Shown here: one piece after another, positions 9,905 through 23,003 of the stretch
Numbering within the stretch: the first letter of the stretch is position 1
Layout of the letters: each line of letters starts with the position of its first letter
Origin: Trichoplusia ni
Lineage: Eukaryota > Arthropoda > Insecta > Lepidoptera > Noctuidae
Direction: 5' to 3'
Length of the DNA stretch: 64,000 bases
Assembly: GCF_003590095.1 (NCBI RefSeq)
Contig: NC_039478.1
Coordinates: 8,122,001-8,186,000 of the forward strand
Made by a program: the position numbers and the translations under genes
Notes under the pieces: model-generated
Databases searched by the model: none
The model's input: the letters and a program-made list of their open reading frames with translations, nothing else
Told to the model about the DNA's origin: nothing

Positions 9905-12900
9905 ACCTTGTATTTTTTATTAAAAGTATGTTTCAAAAGCTAAAAATAATGAAAATTCCACCTTTTAAAGTATATTCCGTACACAAATCTTTTTACGCAC
10001 AAATATGCTCAAGGGGAATCAGCTCTCCTAGTAGGAAAGTTTTCAAGAACAGTACTGATAGTACACCAGAATAAGTGCGCATATTTCTATACCATCAGGT
10101 CAGTAAAGCTCGTAAAAACTACTTTAAAATGAATATACTCGTACATTCTTATCGTTTCCGAGAATTGAACGTAGGTACTAGTAGAATTCAAGCAACTGAA
10201 AAAGCTACGCATAACTCCATCCACTCATCTACTATATCATATACTACTTTCTAAATAACAAACAAAGACCACTACCAATCAATTATTTGGTCAGGAACGA
10301 CCATTTAACTCCGACCTCAACCTCAACAACGCACAAAAATTAACTAGAACGTTATAAAATTTATGAACCTCGTTCAAAGATAATTCTATATAATATTATT
10401 AACTCATCGGAGTCCACTGACGTTAAATGTGAGCCGTATTCATAGTCCGAAGTCGAGTTAGATTTATTGATGCTAACTAGAGTCAGTCGTAAAGTTTACA
10501 TAGTAACGACTTGACACCAAAGAGCTTTTAAATTCATTAGAGAGGCTTTGCGACGCGTTATTATTGATATTTATTAATGTGATGCGCAATTTTATTAGCA
10601 GGTATGATGTTGTATTTGTAGTTAGTTGTTAAGTATAAAAAGTGGTGTGTCTTACATCTTTTAATCAAAATGTGTTACATAATTATGCTGCATTTAATAT
10701 GTCCCACTACTGCATATTTTTTACAGTTTTCCTTCGTCATAGTTTTTTTACTTTTAATTACTTCCAAACCCAACTTAACAAAACAGAGTAAGTAGGTTTC
10801 TATACCAGTTTTTAGCTGTGATATAGATATACCACATTTGAAAATTAAAATCAACTTGGAGTTTTTAAATAAGAGCTTTAATTCAGACTATAGATAGTGC
10901 ACAAGTTATGCAAGTCTGATGAATAGTTCAGTAAAACACGGTGCAGGTGACCTCCGGGCCGCTGATCGCTATCGGAGCCCCGAACGCCGGCCAACGCAAT
11001 TAAACTATTAGCTAAAGGACATTCGCGATGAATACCGCACTTACCTACTGCCTTGCGATGCAGTACTGCGGTAGGTGGAGTCAGGAATTTCGATTACACT
11101 TATTTTAGATCGAGATTAGGTTCCGATTTGAAAAGGACTATGTTGAGATCAATTGTTTGAGTGAGATAAATGGTTGAAATAATTTTGTGCTTTTTGTGTT
11201 ATTACAATATTAGGGAATGGACATTTGAAGTTAATTAGTACAAGGTTTATAAATTTATGCCTCTCCATTAAGTACTGAGCATAAATGAACCCTTCATTGA
11301 CGCAACCGCGTACAAGACAGAAAAGACCAAATCTAAAATACATATAGTAAGAAGAGTAAGGTTGATCTCAGATCACAACCCAATTTAATTTAAATTCAAT
11401 CAAATTGTAAGATAACTTAAAAATCATACACCCTATTAAATGCGAATGCTACAACTGGCTAGTTAACAGACAATAAAAAACATGCACTTTAGCTGTCTCA
11501 AAGGCACAGCATGGGGTCGAGTAATTTTATACTCGTTATGTATAAACAGGTCGTTTTAATAGCGGACTGCCATAAGTGAGACGACGTAATTAGACTCACC
11601 CACACCTACTTACTTTATTCATCAACATTTTAATTTAAAATAGTGTAATAGTAAGTCTACCTTTAATCATGAAAAAAATGCTTTTTATCATTTTTTTTGT
11701 CATCCATTTTCCCACTGTCGAAAGGTCTCCCTTCCATTCTATTGCCATTATTACAAAACAATATATAGGTCGTCAAAAAAAAGTTATTTATTTCATGGAA
11801 AAACTCGCTTTCAAGCCTTCTTTCTAAAATCCGAAGTACATGTCTCAAATACGAAATTCAAATGACCTAAAATAAAACAGTTTTTATTGCAAGTACCTTT
11901 AACAATATCATGCTTAATAAAACCTCTGTATTCATGACTAACGGATCTAATTACATTCATTTAATTATAAACAAACAGACAGACTTTAGGCAGACAAAGC
12001 TTAATCGAAAAACGAACCGGTCTGTCAAAACATCAATCTATTAGATTACAATACGACCTAGGATATAACCTATTGCATTATAAAGTCATTTATTCAATTA
12101 AATAAACGGAACACGGTGAACAAAAACATTTTAAATTTGAATGTCTCTGAACAATGATTGCTAATTAGAAGCCTTGGCGAGATTTCAGCAAATGAATTCA
12201 CAACACTGGTAATAAATTACGAGCTATTTATTTATAAGAATAGTAAATTACACGTTGGTATCTTCATCTGGACTTCCGTTACGAAAAAATTTAAGCAGAA
12301 CTCAATTGATGAGCTTCCGCTTTCTTTACGTTTAACCCATCAGTCTCTATCTTCTGAAACCTCTGAATGTGATAGCTAGAAAGTTAAAATTTTCAAAAGT
12401 GTGTTTCAAACAAAATTCGATGCTTAGCAACGGTTTTTACAGTCAAAGACTTGATGATAGTCCATTTTTTTTTAATTAATATTCTTTACCTATTCGTACG
12501 GAACCCTTAGTTTCGTCAGTACGACTGGCACTTGTCTGGTTTTTTTTATTGCACAAATGGATTGATAAGCACACAAACATTTCAATATAAATTGGCACGT
12601 ACAGATGTTTGGAATGAAATCGTTTGCTATAATCTTGATTGTAAATTATTGGGTTTGAACGTTACATTACTGGGATAGTTCACAGAAATGTTGACAGCTA
12701 ACATTAGCTTCGTGATCTGAATAGGTTTATTTGCTTTGAATTTAACAAAGGTATCATTCTAATGCAAGAACTCTACTTAGTGTGATTTAGTATTTACATC
12801 TACGTAAATAGTTTCGTTCTCTTAGTAAAATGTGCTAATATATTCTTCGGCTTGGAATATTAAATAAACGTAACTTATTCTTTCTCTAAATACAAAATGG

Positions 12901-15900
12901 TTAACAATATCCCGGTAACTAAGCGCTGAAGTTACTTTACCTAAATTACAGAATTCGGTAAAGTTTGTCGCGAACAACGCCTACTATAGAATTCTAGTAT
13001 ACCACCAACAAATTTATGTAGACAAGAGCAATGAATAATCTGTACAGGAATTAGCATTCCTAAAAAGGTAAGCGTATACTTTATAGTAGACACTGGCTTC
13101 AGGAACAGAGCGGCGCGCGTAAATCAGATTGCATGGACACTACACCATTTTGAACAGATCGAGGTATCGACTGACTCTCGGTAATGATACTGTATTGGAA
13201 CCTTTGTTTTCACGGTCAATATTTTTAAATGAATAAATTAGCATGTTATTAAATTAGCCAGTACAGTAAATAGGCAAGGATCACTCTCCACTCTTTCCCG
13301 AAAAAATTGTAATTCACTCCATTCTGAAAACAAAAACCAAGGATGGCTTACATTATTTGCCCTTACTTGTATTACTTTCGTGTTTTGGTACGGATTTACT
13401 TGGCTGATGTAGTAGAGAATTCATCCCATTTTGGTTCAAGAACCAAGTAATTGTTCTTTTCTAACGCGATAAGCATGCTAAGTTTTTCGCCACTTATATA
13501 TTTGACGCATAAAATAAAAATGCGTCGTTATATTCGGAAGTGTATATGCAAGCTCAATTAAAATGAATCAAAGACAACCTTCAGTTCAAGTGTACTAAGC
13601 AAATTCTTGCGGTTTAAATTGGGTGCATATATTGCATAATTAGATGGTATGATACTTTAAATTGCCACTCGGAGCACTTTAATATGGGGATCACCTTAAA
13701 AAATAAATAGCCAATCGGTTGACCTTAACGCGAATGCGGCTAGAACCACGGACAGCGCCCCGGAGCGAAGCAACACCATAACACGGCAGTAATATCAGGA
13801 GCTACAATGAACTTTAACATTTCCACATAGGGCCCCTGATGGTCTCGACTTTCACCGTAAACGGCCAATTTACGAACGTCTGTCGACCGGCCAGTGTCTT
13901 AAGCTAAACTGTCTCAATTAGTGCCCGGATAGATGACCCCGCAATTTCGTCAGGCCGAGATTGCTGCAGTTATTAGGTTAAGTGCAATAGGGCGGCCGGT
14001 AAGCAATGGATGAAGGAAATTGTAAGCTCTTACCTGTCAATGACTCGGCCGAGCGTTGTATGAAGGTAATTGTTTCTGACGGTGCCGTGTACCTAGTAAT
14101 TGTATAGGACCTAGACAAACGCCTCTGATCTTTGCCGATAACATCGTAAACATTATAGAGTAATTTGCAAACAAAAATTAATCATAATCATGAAAGGTTA
14201 ATGGTTAATGAAAATATATTATGCTTCAGTTATTCTAGTTATTCTACCTCATATAATCCAAGAGAGTGGTGGGAAGAAAGTATTTTAAATTGAAGCACAT
14301 CTGTTTGATTGCATCTTTTGATGGTACATCTAAAGCTATCTTCAAATAAGAATATTTCATTTAAACGAGAGCTGACTGATTACTAAATACCTTTTTGTGT
14401 CAAAGAACTAATTACAAATCTTCGGTTATCTGATCACTTTCGCCTTCTTCTCTTGTTCTTTTTTTTGTGAATCATAATGAAGATGAAAGCGTTATACATT
14501 GTAATCGAAACTATTAGGATTTTATTGTTGTCTAACTGAATTTTAAACACGGTTTTCCTCATATTCCTTAAGAATGTAATTGTGGCTTACTATTCAAGAA
14601 GTTTTGAATAATGAGGTTTTATTCGACTGATAAAAAGTGAATAGTGAAGCAGCACTTTTAATTATTGTTTTTCTATAAGAACTCTTCTGAATAGTACCGG
14701 TACGTGTGTAATTACTATAAAATACAGATTTAGTGATATTTTAAAATGGCGAGTAATGTTTCACTCGAGTAAAGCAAGTTTGTGAGGAATAAATTAATTC
14801 TATAATTGTATAAGATGCAATAGTGAGCCGCGCCTACGTCGTGCGTACGCGCATACTAGTGACCGATCTATTTTTTTTTTAATATCTCGATCAAAGAGAT
14901 TGAGGTTGGATAAGAAACAAGTTTTGATTACGTTCAGCTTATTGCAAAAGTTGATTATTTTTTTAGTAATATTTTGCAAGTTGACTGCCAGTATTATGCC
15001 ATGAATAAAAAAGATTTTAATATTCTTTTGTCTAGACACCAATGACATTAAAATTAAAAATGCTGAAAGCATTTGTCATTTTGTCTTTGTTTGAACTTAC
15101 GAATTCTTATTTATATATTTTTTTATAAGTTCGACTTGATTGTTAACATAATTATGAAAACCCTAGTCTTAGAATATCACGAAACAAAAAAAAACCTTTT
15201 ATCACATTTTTCATACAGTATGCGTTAATGCATCCACAATAAAATTCGAAAAGAAAAATTACTTCGAAATGTCAAACAAAACAATATACATATACAACAA
15301 TAAAGAACAACGTGTATACTTCAACAGCCTTCATAACCAACATTGACTATTACCAGCAAAATTAAACGAAACCGGGTACCGATCGTGAATCTATAGGGTA
15401 CATAGATTAAAATAACAATTACGCAGAGGCGTGGCGGCTAGAACATGATGGAGTCAGAATCACGACCTTAGTCCTGACCTCACTCCCGAGGGCTAGCAGC
15501 CAGAGCCAACACCAGCAACACTTAAACTTAAACTGTTGTGATCGTGGGAGTGAGATGTCGCTCTACATTTTGTAGTATGCTGTCTCCCTTCTACAACTTT
15601 TACAATCTTACTTGAAGATATAGTGGTAGGTAGTTCGGCTTGTTGATTCACCACTAGCTTTTCGCGTTTAATTATATAGATCACGAATGTCACGATGGAT
15701 AGTACAGTATGTAATACGCAAAATTGGTATTTGTTATTTGGACTAGATAATAGTGGTGTGTGGTTACTGAAATAATATCTTTATCATGAATTTGCGATCC
15801 GTCAAACAGCTAATTTTTTCACTTTCGTACAGCGCATCGTCTTTTATTATTTGTTAATTTCCAAAGCAGTATAAGCAAAAATTTTTGAAATTTCAATTGT

Positions 15901-18900
15901 TATTGCGTTCTTCATTCAATTAGTTCTTCATTTGTCTTTTTACAAGTCGCACTATCCAATCACAAAAACCTTTAGACCACCTAAGCAAGGTCGACATTAA
16001 GATTCGTACGTTGTATAATTATAGTAACATTGATTCGAAATATCTTAGTGTTCTAGTCCGCTCATTACAAAATAATAGAGGTACTTATCTAAAGAAAATC
16101 GCAGAACAAGTAGGTACAGAAACAAAGAGCTGAATTTGATCAGTTAAAACGACAAACAGCGTTTTAAGTTAAGATTATCAGTAACTGGTCAGGTGCGGTT
16201 TAATTTTACGCTGTAATTAAAAAATAAATGCAAACTATGGTTGATAAACGATTACTTGAGTTGATTGTGTTTCGTTGCTTGATACGCCTTTGTTTTACAT
16301 TAAGATAACAATGAGCTTATATCTTAGAACGTAAATGCAACTTAATCGAGGTACTCGTTGAATGAATTTATACGGTTAACGCTTAATAAGCCAATAAGAT
16401 TCTTTTTTACAATCCTAATTTATAAAATCGGGTTTCGAAGCCTTTCCAAGCGGCAGTAACTAGAGTGTTCGGATAGCACCAGGGAGCCTTGGATCGGGAG
16501 TCTTGGAAGGAAGCTTTCCAGTCCAGGAAAGAAAAACTGAATATTTATTTTTTGGCTACTTACATTGATATTTTGGAAATCTGTGCAACACACTTTACCC
16601 TTCAGACAAAACCCAACAGCACAACATTTATCTGATTTTATCAAGTAAATAAAATTAAACACATTATAACGCACTTAATAAAAAAACTTTAACATTAAAA
16701 GCTTTTATGTAACATGCAATTTATGCGTTAGTACATAAAAATGTCCTCTTAATTAATGTCGGTGAAAGATTATCAGTTAGGGACAGAGGTCACGCCATTC
16801 TCTGTATAAATTTTATTATCAGCATTTTATGGACCCAGTAACACCAATTTGCTCTCTTTAAATCAACCTTGCACAAAAAATAATTACGAAACTTTATGTG
16901 TAAAAACGAAATCAATGCGTATTCACGGTAATTTTTGGTGTGATCGCCGTTGCATTTTCGGAAATCGTACTGTCAATCATGTATTTTTTTATGTGGCTTG
17001 ATTTATTACAAATTTAAATATATCCTTCATGGTCGTTGAATTTTACAGCCTACGCAGTAAACGAATATGGCCGGCTGGATAGAGAAAATATTTTGTAGCC
17101 TCTTAGTTTTGGTATTCCCTCTTTACCATTTAGAGGAAACCCTGAAGACCAAGTTTCATGCTGACATTACTATAAGTAATATTGTACTTCAGAAATAGAA
17201 TTTTTAACGTCCACTTAAATCTCAAAATCTACACTACACGACACTGTTTTGTACACAACACTGCGCGTATTGGGCATGCGCTGTCTCGTTTTTATAAAAG
17301 CCAGAGTCTTGGTGCAAGAGCTCATAGTACAAGCATTGTACGTACCCCGATTTTAAGTAATAAAACGTCATTTATTATTTACGTTCGTTTGTGTGCACAT
17401 TTTAACGTTTTAATTTGTCATTTATTGCATTGTCGACGTTTACGAGTAAGGTCAGGCTGTCCTCACGTCACGCTATGAATCATACTGAGAAAAAGGGTTT
17501 TTTAATCTTTGTACCTACTTTAGAGTAGATCAAAATTTTAATGACCGTAAATTATTGTTTGTGAATTTCCTAGTTGAGTAATTTGCTAAGAAAGGGTTGT
17601 TTAAGAATATCAATATTTAATGAATAACTTAACTTTTTGTGATATTTACCGATATTTGACAAACTAAAACGGAATAGAACTTTTAGCAGACGTAACACTG
17701 TATGTATGAAGACACTTACAGCTAGTTAAGAAAACACTAACAGATAGTCTTCATTTGATCATGAAAACAATCAGTATTTAGTCTTAAAATAAAACATTAA
17801 GACATTGTGTTCGGGAGCATTTGCAGATAGCATCAGAATCTCATCTTGAAACTTGTGGAATTTCAAGCATGTACATTTCATTCATTTTATGATACACGAC
17901 TCTCATTTATTACGAAAGATAAGTGTGACTGTAAAACTACGAGTGCATTTTTAGCAGTTTTATCTATTGTTTATCCTGTCATCATTATGTCAGCCTGAAA
18001 CAACTTTTCGGTCATAGAATTTTCAGCTGGTAGTCGAATAAATCTGGGGACTTTTCCTTTCAATAATTCTTTCGATACTTTTTTCTATCCAGCGAGTCAA
18101 TTGTCCAGATATCAACAACCTTGGAAATATCTAGCAAACCTGGCATCTGCAAAATATTTGAATCGGATCAGATCAAATCATTATTATGTGTAAAATCTGT
18201 AATTCAATTCTATTCTCTTTATATTTTAATGAAGATAACAATATTACACCGAAATTGCATAATATAAAACCTAATACAACATCAGTTATTTAAACATAGT
18301 GAAGGAATGGGCTAACGTCACTGCTTGCGTCCGCGCACGTGCCGCGCAGTCGAAGGCTTCGCGGCGACGCCCGTCTATTGGGCGCATACAGTCAGATGCA
18401 AAAGTGATAGTGACTTGCATAAATATAATGTATTCTAATTTAACAATTGTCTTTAAATTTAAATATAACACAACGGTCTCGAGTCAAATGCAAGACACCG
18501 TTGCTCTGCAATAGGATAAAATAATATATCAGAAAAGAAGCGTGGAATTAAATTAAGTGCTCTTTACATAATGACTGACTTTCTTTTCAGTTAATATTAT
18601 AATTGTATTCGTATTTAAAAAAAACTGCTGTAAAAATAAAATAATTAAATTTGTTTTGTAGTTAAATCAGCATCATAAATCATGGGTCGCTAACATCCAT
18701 CATTATCAGACTCAAAACCAAATGATATTGCATGTAGTTTCTATCCTGTTAAAATCACAACTATACTGCAGCTTCATACAAAACTTAATCGTTATGATTA
18801 TACTTCATTCTTAACAACATTCTTCTCAATAGTACACCAATAAAACTCTTCAATCGGTGGTAGGTAGTACACGACCGCGATTGTTTATCTGCCTCTCGGT

Positions 18901-19904
18901 TTCACCGTTCGTGAACGGCCGACATCCGAAGGTCGGCACAAAATTAAAAGTGTTTTAGTATCTGATTACGGAGGCTTATTATGATTTGAGCTAGGCGATA
19001 CTACAAAGGCTTCCTGCCCGCTGCGTTCAATATAAATAACGAAATTAGAATTCATTGTTTGGTCAAGCGATTTTACATAAGAGTTTTACGTTGGGTTTGA
19101 TAAGTCAACGTGTACAGTACAATGTGTACATCGATTATTTGTTATTGCAATTTCGTATTCCGTCGCTGGTTTTCTTTAAACTAAAAATATTACTTAGGTT
19201 TTTTAACTTATTAATACTTGAAACTTGCTTTATTTTTTGCTCACAATAGGTCAGTTGAGGATATGATAGTTAAATTTAAATAATATTGAAAGGCTAAGAA
19301 GAATGCTTTTGTAATTAGGTTTTGAATCAAAATGACACTTTTGTGTCAAAAGTGTTTACTCGAGTAATGAACAAAAAGTCTTGCTTGATCAATTTTGCGA
19401 TCGTGGAAAGTTTTTGTCACCTATTCAAAGCTTTTCCGTGATTATGATTTGTTGCAAATTGCAGAAATTTTACAAAATGACATTGTTATCGATGCGACAA
19501 ACGATTTGTGTTTAACAATGTTTTCTGATATTAATATTACGTGTTATTTGATACTTTTAACGACTTTTAATTTTGATACTTTGAGCATTTGTGAGTCAAA
19601 AACAGCCTAGTGGCTGACGGACGGGCATACTGCGTAGCCTTATTAGCAGATTTTAGCCTTTGGGTACGGATCCCTAAAAGTACAATTTACTGTTATAAAA
19701 AGTGCCCGCTCTGGTTGAATTGACGTTTATGTTTTTGCATGTTGGAATTCTTGGAAATATAACTTTCGATATGTCGAGTAGAAAAATAATAGAGATGATA
19801 TCTAACAAAAGATTTATTATATCAGACTTCACTTTAGATTTAAAGCTCGAATTCTTTTGGTTGAGGAGCTTACACCACCTTACAAAAATATATATACTTC
19901 CCTA
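9905..19904. other. 10-kb non-coding region, no gene supported
   Basis: ORFs here are short, without domains or splice context. GC-richer islands stand out at about 10940-11070, 13720-14100, 14815-14870, 15420-15560 and 18300-18400. A perfect hairpin lies at 19335-19355 (9-bp stem, 3-base loop). I see no tRNA, rRNA or complete mobile element. Confidence 0.5.
13725..14110. promoter_or_regulatory. GC-rich block, candidate regulatory element
   Basis: This block is clearly richer in G, C and CpG than its flanks. It includes CAATTAG, several GGCCG-type words and a diverged internal repeat (ATGAAGGAAATTGTAAG versus ATGAAGGTAATTGTTTC). It has no long ORF. A conserved non-coding element or an unrecognised repeat would both fit. 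Confidence 0.25.
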
Positions 19905-20100
19905 TTTTTTGTTTGGTCAAGTGGTAAGTAGCCCTGACTGCTATACTGGAGGTCGCGCTGTAACAGATTGATTCCCACAAATGTTTTGGGGTATAGTACG
20001 ATATTTTTTTCTATGCCTGGTTGTTATAGATCTATTATTTGTATATTTATCAGTTGTCTAGTTCTCATAATACAAACTTTGCTTAGTTTGAGACTAGATT
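19905..20100 (+). repeat. tRNA-derived SINE
   Basis: A Pol III A box (TGGTCAAGTGG, 19914-19924) is followed 41 bases later by a diverged B box (GATTGATTCCC, 19966-19976). The intervening CTGACTGCTATACTGGAGGTCG and the tail through the GCTTAGTTTGAGACTAGA segment resemble a SINE family common in moths. It is degenerate. The boundaries are approximate. Confidence 0.5.
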
Positions 20101-20903
20101 GAGGTGTTTTGTTTGTTCGGTAATATTATAATAATTCCTAGGCAGGCCCTGTGGGTTTCGTATCAAGGAGTTGGATTTCAAGCGCCAAAATAATGGTTCC
20201 GTAAAATAGCATAAGACAAGGTAAATAAAGTCATTTTACTACGTAGTTCCAAAAACATCCTTAGCAAGCATCCTTAGTGAAAACCCTGTGTTAGAGCTAG
20301 GAAAGAAAGTAGGCTATGTAACTTACCGTTTGTTTATTTAGATTGAGTATATTGTAAGGCATTTCGTTTAGACCTCACGTATCTGCTAGTTTACGAGTTT
20401 GCCCAACAGGCTGTTTTCGATACTGAATAGTAAAGAGGAGAGCTTTTGTTTTTCAAATAGATGAAGGGCTGGTTACGGCTTACCATTGTATTTAATATGA
20501 AGATTTGACATGGATAGCCATTCTGAACTTCAATAAAAAGTTAAGCAAGGGATGACTTGAATATGTGTGTATAATTATGATGACCATGAATTTTCTTCAA
20601 TCAATTTTTATTTATATTTCGTCGTTCATTGGTTCATAGTTATCGTCGGACTGCATTTTTTTTAATAGCGTCAAAGTGTGCTATGATTATCAACATTGTA
20701 ATAGTTACAACATAAAATTATAACAATTTAACACCCAGAGACTGAAACGCAACAAGCTCTATCTTAAACTAGCTCTGTAAAGCAGACACTCCAGACTCTC
20801 ATACTCAAATACTTTCATTACAATCGCAAAAGTGAATCACATTCAAATTTAACAATCAAAATGTCTCATTACATTAACTACTAATATTTACATTCAATTC
20901 AAA
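20101..20903. other. Non-coding, nothing recognised
   Basis: AT-rich sequence up to the CTAC target site of the LTR element. No gene, RNA or repeat is supported. Confidence 0.5.
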
Positions 20904-20907
20904 CTAC

Positions 20908-21048
20908 TGTAGAGTAGAAATACTTTACGTATATATGCTGCTATATTATTGTATGTTCTAGGCTATCCTAAGCCAGTTCTATGTCGGGGTTCCTATAATA
21001 AACACGTATCATTTGAAACAATCGTTTGATTCCACACCCGACACCTCA
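20908..21048 (+). repeat. 5' LTR (141 bp)
   Basis: It starts TGTAGAGTAG and ends CACCTCA. A TATA-like GTATATATG lies near 20929-20937 and an AATAAA poly(A) signal at 20997-21002. It matches the 3' LTR base for base. Confidence 0.95.
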
Positions 21049-21064
21049 TGGCGACCCTGCCAGA
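21049..21064 (+). other. Primer-binding site
   Basis: TGGCGACCCTGCCAGA begins immediately after the 5' LTR. TGGCGACC is the kind of site used by 412/mdg1 elements, where the primer is tRNA-Arg. The exact tRNA is an inference. Confidence 0.7.
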
Positions 21065-21263
21065 GGCGCGATTCGGGTTCGCGAAAGTATTTACATTCCG
21101 TTGCCCATAAAAGGGTTTCTCAAGAATTACATATGAACTCTGGACGTGGCTCAGTGCAAAGTTATAATAATGAATGTTACTAAGCAGCTAATCTTTATCG
21201 CGACACCTGTTCGCTGTGTGTTGTTTCTGTATTCAAGTCCACTTTATTACTTAATTGTCGAAA

Positions 21264-21560
21264 ATGGGAAAGTCTGTATCTAAGGAAGAGGTACTCATTG
21301 CGCAGAACGCTGGTGGTTCCAATGGAGCAGATATTATTCAATTTATGGCCCACGCAAGTGTCACGAGTATAATACTACTGATGATTGTGACGTTCATCAT
21401 TTGTCTGGGAGCCTGTTACGTCCTGATGATATTGTATAAAAAGTGTCATGGGCATCTGATGCGGCAGGAAATCTTGCGACATTCTCTTCGTCGAGTGGTG
21501 CCCAGGCTGAGAAGGGCACAGGATACAGGTGAAGCTTCTTACAAGACGGAGGACGTGTGA
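21264..21560 (+). CDS. ORF0: 98-aa putative myristoylated single-pass membrane protein upstream of gag
   Basis: The start is the ATG at 21264 (context AAAATGG). The protein begins MGKSVSKEE, which fits the MGxxxS myristoylation consensus. Residues about 35-58 form a strongly hydrophobic segment (SIILLMIVTFIICLGACY plus LMILY), followed by a Lys/Arg/Cys-rich tail (YKKCH, LRRVVPRLRR). It lies between the primer site and gag, 243 bases before the gag ATG. It resembles no catalytic retroelement domain. A membrane-targeting or viroporin-like accessory role is possible but is inference. Small ORFs ahead of gag may be a feature of this clade; I cannot check that here. Confidence 0.7.
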   Translation: MGKSVSKEEVLIAQNAGGSNGADIIQFMAHASVTSIILLMIVTFIICLGACYVLMILYKKCHGHLMRQEILRHSLRRVVPRLRRAQDTGEASYKTEDV

Positions 21561-21803
21561 TTTTTTTTTTCCTTTCCTTTGAGGAAGTAGTGAGTGCGCG
21601 ATAGTGTTTACGTCAAGTGATTAAACGGCCATGTGTGGCGTGTATCTTTCCTAGTACAGTCGGTTACAAGTTTTTTTTTTTTTATGGGAACTTTAATGTT
21701 TACTTTTGTTTAGATAAGACTTAACATTATTATGTAATACTTATGCAAAGTCATGTTTACATTAAAATTATATTGTTATTATAATTTTGTGTCTTAAAAG
21801 GTA

Positions 21804-23003
21804 ATGGCCCAGAATCTTAAAGAAATTTATGAAAAACTTAAAGGTATAAAGGAATATCTAACCAAATTAGGGCCAAGTCGTAGGACACAAAATATTATTC
21901 AAAAGAGGCTTAATGAAAATAATATAATTTATGGCGAATATTTGATTATTAAATCAGATTTAGAAAATCAGATTAAAAAGGGAGAAGTTAAGAACAGTGA
22001 TTTGGATAGTATTCAAGTTTTATGTACCGATATTAGTAATTTATATTCTCGTATAAATCAACTTTGTTCTAGTGGTATAGAAAAGAAAATTGTCAAAATG
22101 GAAAAGTTCCAATTAAAAACAGCGGCTGCTCTATTACCTGTTATGAGTTCTGACGAAGAAGTGACGAAGCGTTTAATATCTGCTATAGAACTGTATAGTT
22201 CTATGATAGAGAAGGATGACGAACAGTTGTTGGTTAATTTTGTTTTGAAAACGCGTCTTTCTGAAAGTGCTAAATTACGTTTGCAACAAACATACTCCTC
22301 ATGTGATGAGCTAATTAAGGAAATGCGTTTACACCTTCTCACAAAAAAATCTAGCAATGCTATTCATGCAGAAATGGTTAATTGTAAACAAAAATCAAAT
22401 ACAATTGATGACTTCGGAAAGAAAATGGAACAACTGTTCGTTGATCTCACTATTTCTCAGGCAGACGGGAATCCAGAAGCTTTTAACATCCTGAAACCGA
22501 TTAACGAAAAGTTAGCGGTTAACAAATTTACTAATGGTTTGCGTAACAAAAATTTAAGTGTGATTTTAGCAGCTCGAAACTACACTACTCTCAAACATGC
22601 CATTCGGGCGGCGAAAGACGAGGAGCTTGTGTCCAGTCAGGATGACTCAAACTCAACTGAAGGTGAGATTTTGGTGGCCAGCGAAGAAGGATCAGGTGAG
22701 TCAACTATGCATAACAGATTTTTCAGAACTCCATCAAATTATCGTGGTCGTGGTGGCCAAGGGAACTACCAACGGTTTCCTAGAGGAGGATATTTCAACC
22801 AGAGTTGGCAACGGTCATCGAGATATCAGAGATACCGAGGTCGTGGTACATACAGAGGACAGAGAGGAAAATATCAAAATCGAGGTATGTACCCTTTAGA
22901 GCCAAATACCCCTCAGTCAGAAATTAACAACAGTAATAATACTAGTGACCTTGTTCAACCCTCAACTTCCGAGGACAATACGAATCAGTTTTTTCGTGCC
23001 TAA
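21804..23003 (+). CDS. gag: gag, 399 aa, RG-rich C-terminus, no zinc knuckle
   Basis: The ATG (GGTAATGGCC) opens a 400-codon frame. The N-terminal 300 residues are helical and charged, as expected of a retrotransposon capsid. From about residue 311 comes an Arg/Gly/Tyr-rich stretch (YRGRGGQGNYQ, RYRGRGTYRGQRGK) that probably binds RNA in place of the usual CCHC knuckles, of which none is seen. The stop lies 59 bases into the pol-open frame. A polypyrimidine tract followed by AG lies just upstream (21550-21582 and again at about 21797), so a spliced gag message is conceivable. Confidence 0.9.
   Translation: MAQNLKEIYEKLKGIKEYLTKLGPSRRTQNIIQKRLNENNIIYGEYLIIKSDLENQIKKGEVKNSDLDSIQVLCTDISNLYSRINQLCSSGIEKKIVKMEKFQLKTAAALLPVMSSDEEVTKRLISAIELYSSMIEKDDEQLLVNFVLKTRLSESAKLRLQQTYSSCDELIKEMRLHLLTKKSSNAIHAEMVNCKQKSNTIDDFGKKMEQLFVDLTISQADGNPEAFNILKPINEKLAVNKFTNGLRNKNLSVILAARNYTTLKHAIRAAKDEELVSSQDDSNSTEGEILVASEEGSGESTMHNRFFRTPSNYRGRGGQGNYQRFPRGGYFNQSWQRSSRYQRYRGRGTYRGQRGKYQNRGMYPLEPNTPQSEINNSNNTSDLVQPSTSEDNTNQFFRA

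Noticed and set aside
14800..15072. 90-codon minus-strand frame
   Set aside because: It is hydrophobic and AT-driven, with no start context, splice partner or domain.
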